Assembly (NCBI GenBank): GCA_007692585.1
Contig: REBU01000059.1
Location: forward strand, 100,988-164,987
Source: Paracoccaceae bacterium
GTDB lineage: Bacteria > Pseudomonadota > Alphaproteobacteria > Rhodobacterales > Rhodobacteraceae
Reading direction: 5' to 3'
DNA length: 64,000 nt
Part shown: in pieces, positions 1 through 11,216 of the stretch
Layout of the letters: each line of letters starts with the position of its first letter
Position numbering within the stretch: position 1 is the first letter of the stretch
Program-made: the position numbers and the translations under genes
Notes under the pieces: model-generated
Told to the model about the DNA's origin: nothing
The model's input: only the letters and a program-made list of their open reading frames with translations
Database searches by the model: none

Positions 1-894
1 GTAGACAATGGCGATGGCAGACAACCACAGTACCAGCGGCGCGAAGATGTCGGAGGCGACAGGGAACATCGGCAGCGAGAAGCGCAAAAACCCGTAGCCG
101 CCCATTTTCAGCAGCACCGCCGCCAGAATGACCGACCCGGCCGTTGGCGCCTGCACATGGGCATCCGGCAGCCATGTATGCACAGGCCACATCGGCATTT
201 TCACCGCAAAGGACGCGAAGAAGGCCAGCCACAACAGCGTCTGCATGCCGCCCACGACCTGCCAGCCCATCAGGCTGAAGCTGGCGGTGCTGAATTCATG
301 GCTCAACAAGGTCGGGATATCGGTCGTGCCTGCATCCACATACATCGCGATCATCGCAACCAGCATCAGCACCGAGCCGAGGAAGGTATAAAGGAAGAAC
401 TTGAAGGACGCATAGATGCGATCCTTGCCGCCCCAGATCCCGATGATCAGGAACATCGGGATCAGACCGGCCTCGAAGAACAGGTAGAACAGCACCATAT
501 CGAGCGCCGTGAAAACGCCGATCATCAGCGTCTCCAACAGCAGGAAGGCGATCATGTATTCCTTGACCCGATGCGTCACTGTCCAGCACGCGCCAATCGT
601 GATCGGCATCAGCGCTGTGGTCAGCATCACGAAGAGGATCGAAATCCCGTCAACACCCAGCTTGTAGGTGAAGCCCATGATCCAGTCATGTTCCTCGACA
701 AACTGAAAATCCGTATTCTGCGCATCAAACCCGTAAAGCAGGATCAACGAGGCCGCGAAGGTCGCCAGTGTCGCCACCAGCGCGACCCATTTCGCGTTGT
801 CCTGCGCGGCCTTGTCGTCCCCGCGCAGGAAAATCGCCAGGATCGCCGCTGCGATGGCCGGTGTAAAAGTGATGATCGACAGAAGGTTCAGCAT
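1..894 (-). CDS. nuoM: NADH-quinone oxidoreductase subunit M (partial, C-terminus off the window)
   Basis: Proton-pumping antiporter-like membrane subunit of complex I. The first 298 codons are present and the gene runs off the left edge. The ATG at 894-892 overlaps the TGA of nuoL (ATGA). The visible part is a chain of hydrophobic helices. It carries the conserved membrane glutamate (E141, in [12 protein letters not shown]) and the [14 protein letters not shown] signature of the MrpD-like fold. It is the last visible gene of the minus-strand nuo operon, and nuoN would be expected just outside. Function is certain from the motifs; the C-terminus cannot be judged. Confidence 0.95.
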   Translation of the reverse strand, partial: MLNLLSIITFTPAIAAAILAIFLRGDDKAAQDNAKWVALVATLATFAASLILLYGFDAQNTDFQFVEEHDWIMGFTYKLGVDGISILFVMLTTALMPITIGACWTVTHRVKEYMIAFLLLETLMIGVFTALDMVLFYLFFEAGLIPMFLIIGIWGGKDRIYASFKFFLYTFLGSVLMLVAMIAMYVDAGTTDIPTLLSHEFSTASFSLMGWQVVGGMQTLLWLAFFASFAVKMPMWPVHTWLPDAHVQAPTAGSVILAAVLLKMGGYGFLRFSLPMFPVASDIFAPLVLWLSAIAIVY

Positions 895-2858
895 CAGTTG
901 GACCCTCCGCTCAGCGTGACATAGGTGACGATCACGATAATCCCCAAGCCCATCGCAAAAGCGTAATGATAGATGAAGCCCGATTGCGCGCGTCCAGCGA
1001 GCCGCGTCAGGAACGGAATGACGCCCATCGCAAGCCCGTTGATCCCGCCGTCAATCGTCGCCCCGTCGCCCTTCTTCCAGAAGATACGCCCCAGCGCCAT
1101 GGACGGACGCACGAACAGGAAATCGTAGATCTCGTCGAAATACCACTTGTTGAGCAGGAATTGATAGGCACCCGGGAAGGTCGCGGCCAGCCGCTTGGGC
1201 AGCGACGCGTCGCGGATGTAGAACAGCCACGCCATCCCAAGCCCCACCAGCATCGCCACAAAGGGCGAGACCTTGACCCAGGCCGGCACATAATGCGCTT
1301 CGGTCACCAGATTATTGTCCGGGGCCATGAAGATCGCCGCGCCGAAATAGTCGCGCACCTGTTCGGTCGAGCCAAAGAACGGCCCATAGAAGACCATCCC
1401 TGCCAGCACCGAGCCCACCGCCAGAACGCCCAGCGGGATCAGCATCACGGTCGGGCTTTCATGCGCATGCTCATGCGTGTGCTTGTCGCCGCGCGCCTCG
1501 CCCCAGAAGGTCAGGAACATCAGTCGCCAGCTGTAGAAACTGGTCAGCCCGGCCGCGAAAACCAGTGTCGCGAAGGCATAGACGGCACCCGACGCGAAAA
1601 CCGACTCGATGATCGCATCCTTGGACACAAAACCCGCAAAACCGATCATCGTCAGCGGAATACCGACCCCGGTGATCGCCAGCGTGCCGATCAGCATCGC
1701 CCAGAAGGTCATCGGCAGCTTCGTGCGCAGCGCGCCATAATTGCGCATGTCCTGCTCGTGATGCATCCCGTGGATGACCGAGCCCGCGCCAAGGAACAGC
1801 ATCGCCTTGAAGAACGCATGCGTCAGCAGGTGGAACATGGCGACCGAATAGACCCCCACGCCTGCGGCCACGAACATGAAGCCCAGCTGCGAACAGGTCG
1901 AATAGGCGATCACGCGCTTGATGTCGTTCTGAACCAGCCCGACCGTCGCCGCAAACAGCGCCGTCAGCGCGCCGATAAAGACGACAAATCCCATCACCTC
2001 GGGCGCGTATTCCATCACCGGCGACATGCGTGCCATCAGGAACACCCCCGCCGTGACCATGGTCGCGGCATGGATCAGGGCCGAAACCGGCGTCGGGCCT
2101 TCCATCGCGTCAGGCAGCCATGTGTGCAGGAAAAGCTGCGCCGATTTGCCCATCGCACCGACAAAAAGCAGGAAGGCGATCAGATTGGCCGCGTTCCAGT
2201 CGCGCCAGAGGAAGCTCACAGTGGTTTCCGACAGCGTCGCGGCCGCTGCGAAGACATCGTCATACTGGATCGAGTCGACGAGGAAATAGATCACCATCAG
2301 CGCAAGGATCAGGCCCATATCGCCGACGCGGTTGACAATGAACGCCTTCATCGCCGCCGCGCCCGCGCTTTGCTTGCGGAAATAGAAGCCGATCAGCAGG
2401 TAAGAGGCCAGCCCCACGCCTTCCCAGCCGAAAAACAGCTGCACAAGGTTATCCGCCGTCACCAGCATCAGCATCGCAAAGGTAAAGAGCGACAGATAGG
2501 CGAAGAAACGCGGGCGGTAGCTCTCGTCATCGCGGAAATTGTCGTCATGCGCCATGTAGCCGAAGCTATAGAGATGCACGAGCGCCGAGACGGTCGTGAT
2601 CACGATCAGCATCACGGCGGTCAGACGGTCCAGCCGGATCGCCCAGTCGCCCACCAGCGTGCCGCTGTCGATCCAGCGCATGAGCGTGATCTGCTGAACG
2701 CCGCCATCATGGGTCAGGAAAATCACCCAGCTCAGGAAAGCCGAAAGGAACAAGAGCGCCGTTGCGACGATCTGCGCAGGCTTCTCGCCAATCGCGCGCC
2801 AGAACAGCCCGGCAATGATCGCACCGATCAGGGGGGCCAGAAGAACCGTTACTGCCAT
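894..2858 (-). CDS. nuoL: NADH-quinone oxidoreductase subunit L
   Basis: Largest antiporter-like membrane subunit of complex I, distal in the membrane arm, involved in proton translocation and carrying the lateral helix. The 654 residues fit NuoL. The [22 protein letters not shown] signature sits near residues 245-266 and many transmembrane helices are visible. A short His-rich stretch ([10 protein letters not shown], about residues 455-465) lies in a loop. It starts 4 bp after nuoK and overlaps nuoM by ATGA, so translation is probably coupled along the operon. Confidence 0.97.
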   Translation of the reverse strand: MAVTVLLAPLIGAIIAGLFWRAIGEKPAQIVATALLFLSAFLSWVIFLTHDGGVQQITLMRWIDSGTLVGDWAIRLDRLTAVMLIVITTVSALVHLYSFGYMAHDDNFRDDESYRPRFFAYLSLFTFAMLMLVTADNLVQLFFGWEGVGLASYLLIGFYFRKQSAGAAAMKAFIVNRVGDMGLILALMVIYFLVDSIQYDDVFAAAATLSETTVSFLWRDWNAANLIAFLLFVGAMGKSAQLFLHTWLPDAMEGPTPVSALIHAATMVTAGVFLMARMSPVMEYAPEVMGFVVFIGALTALFAATVGLVQNDIKRVIAYSTCSQLGFMFVAAGVGVYSVAMFHLLTHAFFKAMLFLGAGSVIHGMHHEQDMRNYGALRTKLPMTFWAMLIGTLAITGVGIPLTMIGFAGFVSKDAIIESVFASGAVYAFATLVFAAGLTSFYSWRLMFLTFWGEARGDKHTHEHAHESPTVMLIPLGVLAVGSVLAGMVFYGPFFGSTEQVRDYFGAAIFMAPDNNLVTEAHYVPAWVKVSPFVAMLVGLGMAWLFYIRDASLPKRLAATFPGAYQFLLNKWYFDEIYDFLFVRPSMALGRIFWKKGDGATIDGGINGLAMGVIPFLTRLAGRAQSGFIYHYAFAMGLGIIVIVTYVTLSGGSN

Positions 2859-2862
2859 GGTG

Positions 2863-3168
2863 TCAGCCTTTCATCACGTTGACGCTTTCGACGTCAATCG
2901 TGCCCCGGTTGCGGAAGAAACAGACCAGAATGGCCAGACCGATCGCGGCCTCAGCGGCGGCGACCGTCAGCACGAACATGGTGAAAACCTGCCCGGCAAG
3001 GTCATTGAGGTAGCTCGAAAACGCGACGAGGTTGATATTGACCGCGAGCAGCATCAGCTCGATGGACATCAGGATGACGATGATATTCTTGCGGTTCAGG
3101 AATATCCCGAAAATACCGATGACGAACAGCGCCGCCGCCACGGTCAGGTAATGTTCAAGTCCAACCAT
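2863..3168 (-). CDS. nuoK: NADH-quinone oxidoreductase subunit K
   Basis: Small three-helix membrane subunit of complex I, 101 residues, matching the family length. Conserved helix glutamates are visible in [17 protein letters not shown] and in [13 protein letters not shown]; in the family these form part of the central proton path. I chose the ATG at 3168 because GAGGG lies 6 nt upstream. The TTG one codon earlier has no better support. It lies between nuoJ and nuoL. Confidence 0.96.
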   Translation of the reverse strand: MVGLEHYLTVAAALFVIGIFGIFLNRKNIIVILMSIELMLLAVNINLVAFSSYLNDLAGQVFTMFVLTVAAAEAAIGLAILVCFFRNRGTIDVESVNVMKG

Positions 3169-3244
3169 CAAGTTCCCTCGTCTCGGTTTTTGTTGGAGCG
3201 CTTGCGCGGCCCGAATTGTCTTGTGGCACGGGACAGGCGGGCGA

Positions 3245-3862
3245 TCAGCCCAGACCCTGCCCCGGCTTGATATCCTTCAGCTCAAGCGCCTTGGCCGGAT
3301 CGCGATGCATCTGCGCCGTGACGTCCTGGCGCTTCACATCCTTGCGGTGGCGCAAGGTCAGCACGATGGCGCCAATCATCGCCACCAGCAGCACCAGACC
3401 AGAGACCTGAAATACAAGGAAATACTGATCATAGATGATCAGCCCCAACGCTTTGGTGTTGTGGATCTGATCCGGGTCGGGCGTCGGTGCCTGACGCAGG
3501 GCAAGTGCCCCATCAGCAGCCTGCCACGAGCCCACCAACAGGCTCATCTGCATCAAGAGGACCAGCCCCACCAATGCGGCAATCGGGAAATATCGCGCCA
3601 CTTCGCCCTTCAGCGAAGCGAAATCCACATCGAGCATCATCACCACGAACAGGAACAACACGATGACCGCGCCCAGATAGACGATGATCAGCAGCATCGC
3701 GAGGAACTCCGCCCCCAGAAGCACGAAGAACCCGGCCCCGGACAGGAACGCCAGGATCAGCCAGAGCACCGCATGCACAGGGTTGCGCGAGACGGTGACC
3801 ATCAGCCCCGATGTCAGAATCGTCACCGCGAAGGCGTAGAAAGTGTAATCGGCAATCCCCAT
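3245..3862 (-). CDS. nuoJ: NADH-quinone oxidoreductase subunit J
   Basis: Membrane subunit J of complex I, 205 residues, with five predicted helices. The conserved third helix containing a pi-bulge-type glycine/tyrosine motif is recognisable ([22 protein letters not shown], about residues 55-76). The C-terminal tail of about 30 residues is polar. There is a 76-bp gap before nuoK in which I see no ORF, and 51 bp separate it from nuoI. Confidence 0.96.
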   Translation of the reverse strand: MGIADYTFYAFAVTILTSGLMVTVSRNPVHAVLWLILAFLSGAGFFVLLGAEFLAMLLIIVYLGAVIVLFLFVVMMLDVDFASLKGEVARYFPIAALVGLVLLMQMSLLVGSWQAADGALALRQAPTPDPDQIHNTKALGLIIYDQYFLVFQVSGLVLLVAMIGAIVLTLRHRKDVKRQDVTAQMHRDPAKALELKDIKPGQGLG

Positions 3863-3913
3863 GTCCCTCGGGTTCCTTTGCTCTAGTCAGGCTTTGCGCC
3901 TGTCGTGTCGCGT

Positions 3914-4408
<495 letters not shown>

Positions 4409-5446
4409 TTACCCTCCGATCGCCCAGCGAGCCCAAAAGCCGCCCGCAACTTCGAATTTCGCCAGAAATGCAATGATCACAACCCAAGCCAGCGACAGCG
4501 GCAGGAAGATCTTCCAGCCAATGCGCATCAACTGGTCATAGCGATACCGGGGCACGATGGCCTTCACCATGGCGAACAGAAAGAAGAAGAACGCCATCTT
4601 GAGGAACATCCAGTGGAACCCGTCGGGCAGCCCCGGAATGGGCGACAGCCAGCCACCAAAGAACAGCAGGCTGATCAGCGCGCACATCAGGAAGATCGCG
4701 ATATACTCGCCTGCCATGAACAGCAGATAGGGGGTCGAGCCGTATTCCACCATGAAACCCGCGACCAGTTCCGATTCCGCTTCGGGCAGATCGAAAGGCG
4801 GGCGGTTGGTCTCGGCCAGACAGGAGATGAAGAACAACAGCACCATCGGCAGATGCGGCAGCCAGTACCATCCGAGCACACCCCAGCCTGTATCCTGCGC
4901 GGCGACTATCGCGCCGAAATTCATCGACCCGGTCGAGATGATCACCCCGATGATGATCAGACCCAGACTGACCTCATAGCTGATCATCTGCGCCGCCGAG
5001 CGCAAACTGCCGAGGAAGGCGTATTTCGAGTTCGACGCCCAGCCACCCATGATCACGCCGTAAACCTCAAGCGAGGCAATGGCGAAGACAAAGAGCACGG
5101 CGACATTGATATCGGCGAGCACCCATCCATCGTTGAACGGGATCACGGCCCAGGCCACCACCGCTGTCACGAAGCTCAGAAGCGGCGCGAGGAAATAGAC
5201 CGGCCGATCAACGCCTGCGGGAATCACCACTTCCTTGACGACGAATTTCAGCGCATCCGCAAATGTCTGCAACAGTCCCCAGGGGCCCACCACATTCGGA
5301 CCGCGTCGCATCTGGACCGCCGCCCAGATTTTCCGGTCAGCATAGACCAGAAAGATCAGGCTGATCATCACGAAGCCAATCACGAGCAATGATTGCGCCG
5401 CAATCAACATCGTGATTCCCAAGCCGGTTTGCAGAAACTCGTTCAT
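4409..5446 (-). CDS. nuoH: NADH-quinone oxidoreductase subunit H
   Basis: Membrane subunit that forms, with NuoB and NuoD, the quinone-binding chamber at the junction of the two arms. It has 345 residues and eight or more hydrophobic helices. Conserved stretches include [40 protein letters not shown] and [20 protein letters not shown]. These are the loop and helix regions lining the quinone channel in the family. It follows the accessory lipoprotein gene by 15 bp. Confidence 0.97.
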   Translation of the reverse strand: MNEFLQTGLGITMLIAAQSLLVIGFVMISLIFLVYADRKIWAAVQMRRGPNVVGPWGLLQTFADALKFVVKEVVIPAGVDRPVYFLAPLLSFVTAVVAWAVIPFNDGWVLADINVAVLFVFAIASLEVYGVIMGGWASNSKYAFLGSLRSAAQMISYEVSLGLIIIGVIISTGSMNFGAIVAAQDTGWGVLGWYWLPHLPMVLLFFISCLAETNRPPFDLPEAESELVAGFMVEYGSTPYLLFMAGEYIAIFLMCALISLLFFGGWLSPIPGLPDGFHWMFLKMAFFFFLFAMVKAIVPRYRYDQLMRIGWKIFLPLSLAWVVIIAFLAKFEVAGGFWARWAIGG

Positions 5447-5461
5447 TCGTCCCTCAAGCCC

Positions 5462-5875
5462 TCATACCGTGGGAATGCCCTGATCGCGGCAATCATCCAC
5501 TATCACTTCAGCGTCCATATTCCGCATCCCGACCGGCAGATCCGGCGAGATCACGAACCCACCATCACCTTCCCAGACATCACCGGAACGCGATACAGTC
5601 GTGCGCACATGCTGCGCAAATCCGTAGCCGCGGATTAACGCATATTGCGCCGCAGCACAACGCGCATAGGCCACGACATCGCCCCTGTCGCGCGCGCCGC
5701 GCATCCGCACCAGAAAGCTGACCGTGCTGCCGTCGAGCAGCCGCGTGTCAACCCCCAGATACTCCGCCTGCGTGGGCGACGAAAGACTGGCACGGCTCCG
5801 CTCGGCCTCACCACAGCCTGCAAGACCGCTGCAAAGTGCTGCAGCAAAGACAAGCGTGGGCAGGGCCGGAACCAT
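5462..5875 (-). CDS. Small lipoprotein embedded in the nuo operon
   Basis: I do not recognise a named family. The 137-residue product starts with a hydrophobic signal ending in a lipobox (LAGC, Cys about residue 21), so it is probably a lipid-anchored periplasmic protein. The mature part is mostly hydrophilic with two more cysteines, in YARCAAAQYALIRGYG and at VDDCRDQG. The ATG lies 6 bp after the nuoG stop, with GGAG at the end of nuoG as ribosome site. Its place between nuoG and nuoH suggests co-expression with complex I and perhaps a role in assembly or the envelope; that is inference. Confidence 0.75.
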   Translation of the reverse strand: MVPALPTLVFAAALCSGLAGCGEAERSRASLSSPTQAEYLGVDTRLLDGSTVSFLVRMRGARDRGDVVAYARCAAAQYALIRGYGFAQHVRTTVSRSGDVWEGDGGFVISPDLPVGMRNMDAEVIVDDCRDQGIPTV

Positions 5876-5881
5876 ATGCTG

Positions 5882-7900
5882 TTACTCCGCCGCCAGCGGC
5901 GCGCGCGCGCGGTTCTGCGCGAGTTGCGACAGCTCCGCCATCAGGCTCGAAGCCCGCGCAATCGGATTGGTCAGGTAAAAATCCGTGATCGCATTGCGGA
6001 ACTCGGCCTTGCCCAGCGACGCCTGCGGCAGCGCGGGCCCGGTATTTTCAGCCACAATATCGATATCGCCCAGATGCGGATGCGCGCGCGTCAGATGGCT
6101 GCGCAACGCAGAAAGCGTGTCAAACGGCAAGGTCGCTCCCAACTCTCCCGACAAGGCCCGCAATATCGCCCAGTTTTCCTTCGCCTCACCCGGCGCAAAG
6201 CCTGCCCGCAGCGCCAGCTGGGGGCGGCCCTCGGTATTGACGAACAGCCCCGGTTCTTCGGTATAGGCTGCGCCCGGCAGGATGATATCGGCCCGATGCG
6301 CGCCACGATCCCCGTGGCTGCCCTGATAGATGACAAAGGCCCCCGGCGCGATCTCGATCTCATCCGCGCCGAGGTTGTAGATCACCTCGGCCCCGTCCGT
6401 CGCCGCCTTGATCCCGCCTTCGGTCACGCAGCCGATATCCATCGCGCCCACGCGCGCCGCAGCCGTGTGCAGCACCAGAAGCTTCGCACCCGATTTCTCG
6501 ACGATGGCCTGAACCTTGGCCAGCACGGCCGCGCCATCCGCCTCGCGCAGCGCGCCCTGTCCCACGATCACGACGCAGTCCTTGTCAGCCAGCGCCGACA
6601 TATCCAGCCCCGCGACATGCTCCAGCGCCGCGCGATCGGTGCCCATATGCTCATACTCATAGGTCAGATCCGCCGCCTGCCCCACCAGCATGACATCCGC
6701 CCCCGCCATCCAGGCCTTACGGATCCGCGCATTCAACACGGGCGCTTCATGGCGTGGATTGGTCCCGACAAGCAGGATTTTCTGCGCGTGATCAATATCT
6801 TCAATCGCTGCCGTGCCGACATAGGCGGCGCGGTTTCCGGCCGGCAGATGCGCGCCATCGGTGCGACATTCCACTGTCCCGCCCTGCCCTTCGATCAGCA
6901 GTTTCAACGCATAAGCCGTCTCGGTCGAGACCAGATCCCCCACCAGACCGGTGACCTTCTTGCCCTGCATCGCCCGCGCGACCGCCGCCAGCGCTTCAGG
7001 CCAGTTCGCCGCGCGCAGCTTGCCATTCTCGCGGATATAGGGCCGGTCCAGACGCTGGCGCTTCAGCCCGTCCCAGACATAGCGCGACTTGTCCGACAGC
7101 CATTCCTCATTCACACCGTCATGGTTGCGCGGCAGGATGCGCATCACTTCGCGCCCCTTGGTATCCACCCGGATATTCGAGCCGAGCGCATCCATCACAT
7201 CGATGGTTTCGGTCTTGGTCAATTCCCATGGCCGCGCGGTGAAACTGTAGGGCGCCGAGACCAAGGCCCCCACCGGACACAGATCGACAATATTGCCCAC
7301 CATCTCCGACTCGATCAGCGCGCCCAGATAGGTCGTGATCTCGGCATCTTCGCCCCGACCGGTCTGACCCATCACCGACACGCCCGCCACTTCGGTCGTG
7401 AAACGCACGCAGCGGGTGCAGGAAATGCAGCGCGTCATATGGGTTTCAACCAGCGGCCCGAGTTTCAGGTCTTCGGTCGCGCGCTTGGGCTCACGGTAGC
7501 GCGAGAAATCAACGCCATACGCCATGGCCTGATCCTGCAGGTCACATTCGCCGCCCTGATCACAGATCGGACAATCGAGCGGGTGATTGATCAGCAGAAA
7601 CTCCATCACCCCTTCGCGCGCCTTCTTGACCATCGGCGAATTGGTGCGGATCACAGGCGGCTCACCTTTGGGACCGGGCCGCAAATCGCGCACCTGCATC
7701 GCACAGGACGCCGCCGGTTTGGGCGGACCGCCGACGACCTCGACCAGACACATCCGGCAATTCCCGGCAATCGACAGCCGCTCATGGTAGCAAAACCGCG
7801 GGATTTCGATCCCGGCTTCCTCGCAGGCCTGGATCAGTGTCATCTCAACCGGAACTTCCAGCTCCTGCCCGTCAATGATGATCTTGCGTAACTGGGACAT
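5882..7900 (-). CDS. nuoG: NADH-quinone oxidoreductase subunit G
   Basis: Large peripheral-arm subunit holding iron-sulfur clusters N1b, N4 and N5. It has 672 residues. The N-terminal 2Fe-2S domain is visible ([18 protein letters not shown], then CAMQ), followed by the His-Cys cluster region ([18 protein letters not shown], about residues 105-122). Next comes a further cluster motif ([12 protein letters not shown], about 155-166). The C-terminal half is the molybdopterin-oxidoreductase-like fold, inactive in this family. The DUF5333-like gene ends 3 bp upstream. Confidence 0.97.
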   Translation of the reverse strand: MSQLRKIIIDGQELEVPVEMTLIQACEEAGIEIPRFCYHERLSIAGNCRMCLVEVVGGPPKPAASCAMQVRDLRPGPKGEPPVIRTNSPMVKKAREGVMEFLLINHPLDCPICDQGGECDLQDQAMAYGVDFSRYREPKRATEDLKLGPLVETHMTRCISCTRCVRFTTEVAGVSVMGQTGRGEDAEITTYLGALIESEMVGNIVDLCPVGALVSAPYSFTARPWELTKTETIDVMDALGSNIRVDTKGREVMRILPRNHDGVNEEWLSDKSRYVWDGLKRQRLDRPYIRENGKLRAANWPEALAAVARAMQGKKVTGLVGDLVSTETAYALKLLIEGQGGTVECRTDGAHLPAGNRAAYVGTAAIEDIDHAQKILLVGTNPRHEAPVLNARIRKAWMAGADVMLVGQAADLTYEYEHMGTDRAALEHVAGLDMSALADKDCVVIVGQGALREADGAAVLAKVQAIVEKSGAKLLVLHTAAARVGAMDIGCVTEGGIKAATDGAEVIYNLGADEIEIAPGAFVIYQGSHGDRGAHRADIILPGAAYTEEPGLFVNTEGRPQLALRAGFAPGEAKENWAILRALSGELGATLPFDTLSALRSHLTRAHPHLGDIDIVAENTGPALPQASLGKAEFRNAITDFYLTNPIARASSLMAELSQLAQNRARAPLAAE

Positions 7901-7903
7901 GGA

Positions 7904-8344
7904 TTATCTCTCTCGCAACTGGCGACCAAGCGCCGTGCGCTCGGCAATCTGAGCGCGCGCATAGGCGCAGACTTCGGTTTCACTCGAGGGGCTGACCCCG
8001 GCACGTCGCAGATGCGACTCGACAATGCCGCGCATCCGCGCCTGCTCGGTCTTGTCTTCGACAAAAGCCTCGATCTGGGACCGGCTGAACCCCATGCCAC
8101 GCGCGTTATTGTAAAGCCCCAGAAGAAAATTCACGCGCGTCAGACGACCAGGCGGCGCAATCGCAGGGCAGGTATCCGTCACATGCTTGATCAGCGCAGC
8201 CGTGAACAGCCCATTGTAGATCGCAGGCGTGCCGCGCAATGTCTCGTTCACTTCGGCCTGTGACGGCGCAGCACTGGCGGGCGTCACGGCCAGCACAGCG
8301 CCAAGAACCAGCGCGGTCACGGTCAATGATCTGCGCGCGCTCAT
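7904..8344 (-). CDS. Secreted DUF5333-like protein in the nuo operon
   Basis: The 146-residue product has a typical signal peptide ending ASAAPSQA and a small alpha-helical mature part with two cysteines (TCPA and VCAYA). From memory it resembles the DUF5333 proteins found in rhodobacterial nuo operons; no function is known to me. Two ATGs compete. The one at 8344 overlaps the preceding methyltransferase stop (ATGA) and has AAAGGA 9 nt upstream. The one at 8353 would have that site touching it. I therefore chose 8344. Confidence 0.75.
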   Translation of the reverse strand: MSARRSLTVTALVLGAVLAVTPASAAPSQAEVNETLRGTPAIYNGLFTAALIKHVTDTCPAIAPPGRLTRVNFLLGLYNNARGMGFSRSQIEAFVEDKTEQARMRGIVESHLRRAGVSPSSETEVCAYARAQIAERTALGRQLRER

Positions 8345-9147
8345 GGCTCGCATTCCTTTCGTGTTTCGTCCTTGATATGCGCGCTGCCCGTGATCGCACG
8401 GCGCGGCGGCGTCATCGCGACCTTGTCAATGACCACGATCGAATCGTAGAAATGCAATCCACCGAGCGCATTGGCACTGGCGCGTTCCTGCTGCCCGAAG
8501 CCGTGATACCAGCAATGCATGTCATCGATCATCGTCTTGGCCGTCTCCAGAAAACTCGACTGGCGCCGATAGCCCCCTTCGAAATCAGACCAATAGGCGG
8601 TGTGCAGGTCCTCGACCAGATAGACCCCGCCTTCGCTGAGAAGCGGGAAAAGCGTGCGGAAACTTTCATGGATATGCGACATGACATGGCTGCCATCGTC
8701 GATCACCACATCAAGCCCGCCCATCTCGGCGACTGTCGCGCGCAGAAATTCAGGATCGGCCTGCGATCCGATGCGGATCTGCGCTGCTTCGCCATTGGCC
8801 ACCGCGCAATCAGGGTCGATATCGATGCCGAAAATCACCGCCTCCGGACCGAACCAGTCGCGCCACATCCGCGCCGAGCCACCATTCTGCACGCCGATTT
8901 CCAGAACCTTCACCGGGCGGTTGCGAAAAGCCGCGAAATGGCGCTCATAAATCGGCAGGTAATGCAGCCATTTGTGAATGGCGCGTTCCTTGTTTTCCCA
9001 GAAGAACTCTTCCATCGCGCCGGAATATTGCGCGGGCTTTTGCGTGACCAGCTGCGCCGCCGGATCCTGCGCCGGAGCTTCCACGACCTCACCCGAAATC
9101 CGCCGCAATTTGGCCCGCATCCGTTGATCAATTCCCGACAAGATCAT
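8341..9147 (-). CDS. Class I SAM methyltransferase, sugar O-methyltransferase (MycE/TylE)-like
   Basis: Predicted SAM-dependent methyltransferase of 268 residues. The SAM-binding glycine loop is VLEIGVQNGGSARMW (about residues 82-96), followed by the acidic IFGIDIDPDC. Further on are VIDDGSHVMSHIHESF and GGVYLVEDLHTAYW. This DDGSH/EDLHTAYW pattern resembles the metal-dependent macrolide-sugar O-methyltransferase group, so a sugar or glycan substrate is my inference. The ATG at 9147 has AGAGGGG 7 nt upstream and lies 4 bp after the DUF3291 gene; the open frame upstream overlaps that gene. It is not a complex I subunit. Confidence 0.8.
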   Translation of the reverse strand: MILSGIDQRMRAKLRRISGEVVEAPAQDPAAQLVTQKPAQYSGAMEEFFWENKERAIHKWLHYLPIYERHFAAFRNRPVKVLEIGVQNGGSARMWRDWFGPEAVIFGIDIDPDCAVANGEAAQIRIGSQADPEFLRATVAEMGGLDVVIDDGSHVMSHIHESFRTLFPLLSEGGVYLVEDLHTAYWSDFEGGYRRQSSFLETAKTMIDDMHCWYHGFGQQERASANALGGLHFYDSIVVIDKVAMTPPRRAITGSAHIKDETRKECEP

Positions 9148-9151
9148 CGCC

Positions 9152-9649
9152 TCACCCCTCTGCCCCGGCGCAACGCTGGTCGCGCCATGCCTGCGCCGTT
9201 TCCAACCAGGCCCAACCGAAAGCCCGCTCTGAAGGCCCATCGCGACGCAAATCGGCCAGCCGCGCAAGCCCTTCGTCCAGCGAAGGGCGATGCCCGACCG
9301 GAATGTGCCACATGACGAAATGCTGATCGCCCATCACCTCGAACCAATCCGCGCGGCGCGCATAGAATTGCCGATGGACCGTATTCCAGACGAAATTTTC
9401 CAGCGCCGCCGCGTCTTCCCAAACGGTCAGATTGGCCACAAAACGCGGATCACCCGCGATGCAGTTTTCCGTATTGCCGGTGCCGGGTGCGCCCGACCCC
9501 TCCATCATCCAGACAAATCCGGCCGAGCGCTTGCCAATCCCGTTGACCAGATCGAGCGCATCCATGAAAGCGGCCACGCGCGGATCATCCACCGGCGCGA
9601 CAAGCCGCCCGATATTGAGTTGCGCAAGATGTTGGCCCGCCTGATCCAT
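9152..9649 (-). CDS. DUF3291 domain protein
   Basis: The 165-residue protein fits the DUF3291 family, a small ferredoxin-like dimeric alpha-beta barrel resembling antibiotic-monooxygenase folds. Visible hallmarks are LAQLNIGRL near the N-terminus, VNGIGKRSAGFVWMM, a TVWEDAAALENFVW segment (about residues 75-88) and the C-terminal HIPVGHRPSLDEGLARL. No catalytic role is established for the family that I know of. It starts 2 bp after nuoF ends and precedes the methyltransferase by 4 bp, so all are on one message. Confidence 0.8.
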   Translation of the reverse strand: MDQAGQHLAQLNIGRLVAPVDDPRVAAFMDALDLVNGIGKRSAGFVWMMEGSGAPGTGNTENCIAGDPRFVANLTVWEDAAALENFVWNTVHRQFYARRADWFEVMGDQHFVMWHIPVGHRPSLDEGLARLADLRRDGPSERAFGWAWLETAQAWRDQRCAGAEG

Positions 9650-9651
9650 GC

Positions 9652-10950
9652 TTATTCTGCCGCAACTTTCGAGATGCGGCCAGCCTTCTGCGCCTTGATA
9701 CGATCTTCGATGACATCGCGGAAATTGCGGATCAAGCCCTGAATGGGCCAGGCCGCCGCATCGCCGAGCGCGCAGATCGTATGGCCTTCGACCTGCTTCG
9801 AGACATCCCAGAGCATGTCGATTTCTTCCAGCTCCGCCTCGCCGCGCACCAGACGATCCATCACGCGCATCATCCAGCCGGTCCCTTCACGGCAGGGCGT
9901 GCATTGCCCGCAGCTTTCATGCTTGTAGAATTTCGACAGCCGCCAGATCGCCTTCACGATATCGGTCTGCTTGTCCATCACGATCACAGCCGCTGTGCCC
10001 AGACCCGAGCGCAGATCCTTCTGCAGATAGTCGAAATCCATGATCGCGCTGCGCATCGATTCGCCGCGCACACAGGGCACTGAAGACCCACCGGGGATCA
10101 CCGCCAGCAGATTGTTCCAGCCCCCCCGGATGCCGCCGCAATGCGTCTCGATCAATTCCTCGAAGGAAATCGACATGGCTTCTTCGACCACACAAGGCCG
10201 GTTCACATGGCCCGAGATCGCAAACAGCTTCGTGCCCGCATTGTTGGGACGCCCGAAGCCTGCAAACCACGCGCCGCCCCGCCGCAGGATCGTGGGCACC
10301 ACAGCAATCGATTCGACATTGTTCACGGTTGTCGGGCAGCCATAAAGCCCCGCCCCCGCCGGAAAAGGCGGCTTCATGCGCGGCATGCCCTTGCGCCCCT
10401 CCAGGCTTTCGAGAAGCGCTGTTTCCTCGCCGCAGATATAGGCCCCGGCCCCGTGATGCAGATAGATGTCGAAATCCCAGCCCGACCCGCAGGCATTGGG
10501 ACCGACCAGCCCCGCGTCATAGGCTTCGTCAATCGCGTTCTGCAGCGCTTCCTTCTCGCGGATATACTCGCCACGGATGTAAATATAACAAGCATGCGCA
10601 TTCATCGCGAAAGACGCGATCAGACAGCCCTCGATCAGCGTATGCGGATCGTGGCGCATGATCTCGCGATCCTTGCAGGTGCCAGGCTCGGATTCATCTG
10701 CATTAACCACCAGATAGGCCGGACGCCCGTCGCTTTCCTTGGGCATGAAGGACCATTTCAGCCCGGTCGGAAAGCCCGCGCCGCCGCGCCCGCGCAGACC
10801 CGATTGCTTCATCTCGTCGATGATCCAGTCGCGCCCTTTTTCCAGCAGCTTTTTCGTCCCGTCCCAATGCCCGCGCGCGACCGCCCCCTTCAGCGAGCGG
10901 TCATGCATCCCGTAGATATTGGTGAAGATGCGGTCCTGATCCTTGAGCAT
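9652..10950 (-). CDS. nuoF: NADH-quinone oxidoreductase subunit F (FMN, NADH site)
   Basis: NADH-binding flavoprotein that starts electron flow in complex I. It has 432 residues. The FMN/NADH glycine loop [13 protein letters not shown] is near residues 52-64, the second signature [19 protein letters not shown] is at about 166-184, and the N3 cluster motif [12 protein letters not shown] is at about 345-356. An AAAGGG site lies 7 nt before the ATG. The small DUF5337-like gene ends 21 bp upstream. Confidence 0.98.
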   Translation of the reverse strand: MLKDQDRIFTNIYGMHDRSLKGAVARGHWDGTKKLLEKGRDWIIDEMKQSGLRGRGGAGFPTGLKWSFMPKESDGRPAYLVVNADESEPGTCKDREIMRHDPHTLIEGCLIASFAMNAHACYIYIRGEYIREKEALQNAIDEAYDAGLVGPNACGSGWDFDIYLHHGAGAYICGEETALLESLEGRKGMPRMKPPFPAGAGLYGCPTTVNNVESIAVVPTILRRGGAWFAGFGRPNNAGTKLFAISGHVNRPCVVEEAMSISFEELIETHCGGIRGGWNNLLAVIPGGSSVPCVRGESMRSAIMDFDYLQKDLRSGLGTAAVIVMDKQTDIVKAIWRLSKFYKHESCGQCTPCREGTGWMMRVMDRLVRGEAELEEIDMLWDVSKQVEGHTICALGDAAAWPIQGLIRNFRDVIEDRIKAQKAGRISKVAAE

Positions 10951-10971
10951 GTGCTTACCCTTTCATGCCGC

Positions 10972-11199
10972 CTAGCGCTCACCCTGCCGGGCACGCCAGA
11001 CGCGGAATGTCACGATCAGCGCCCAGGCAAAAGCTGCCAGCGCCGAAAAATCTATCAGAAAGGCGAAACGGGCCTGCCAGCCATATTCACGCCCAACCCA
11101 TTGCAAAACCACCCAGCCCACAATCGCCACGCACATGACCAGCGCGGCAAGTCTTGCCTGACGCGCCTGTGCCATCTCTTGGGGCGAGGGTCTGGTCAT
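10972..11199 (-). CDS. Small two-helix membrane protein (DUF5337-like)
   Basis: The 75-residue product has a charged N-terminus (MTRPSPQEMAQARQARLAA), two hydrophobic helices (about residues 18-36 and 45-66) and a basic C-terminus. I recall similar small proteins annotated DUF5337 beside rhodobacterial nuoE/nuoF, but have not verified this. I chose the ATG at 11199, with a GGGGGA site 10 nt upstream; the earlier in-frame start overlaps nuoE. It may be an accessory or assembly protein of complex I; that is inference from position. Confidence 0.7.
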   Translation of the reverse strand: MTRPSPQEMAQARQARLAALVMCVAIVGWVVLQWVGREYGWQARFAFLIDFSALAAFAWALIVTFRVWRARQGER

Positions 11200-11216
11200 G
11201 CAAGCACGTCCCCCGA

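Noticed and set aside
966..2882. 638-codon open frame on the plus strand opposite nuoL
   Set aside because: Its translation is Arg/His/Gln-rich with no domain. It is the mirror of the third-position GC bias of nuoL. The same holds for the long plus-strand frames at 5645-7891, 12422-13771, 37490-39406, 41922-44114 and 47989-49977.
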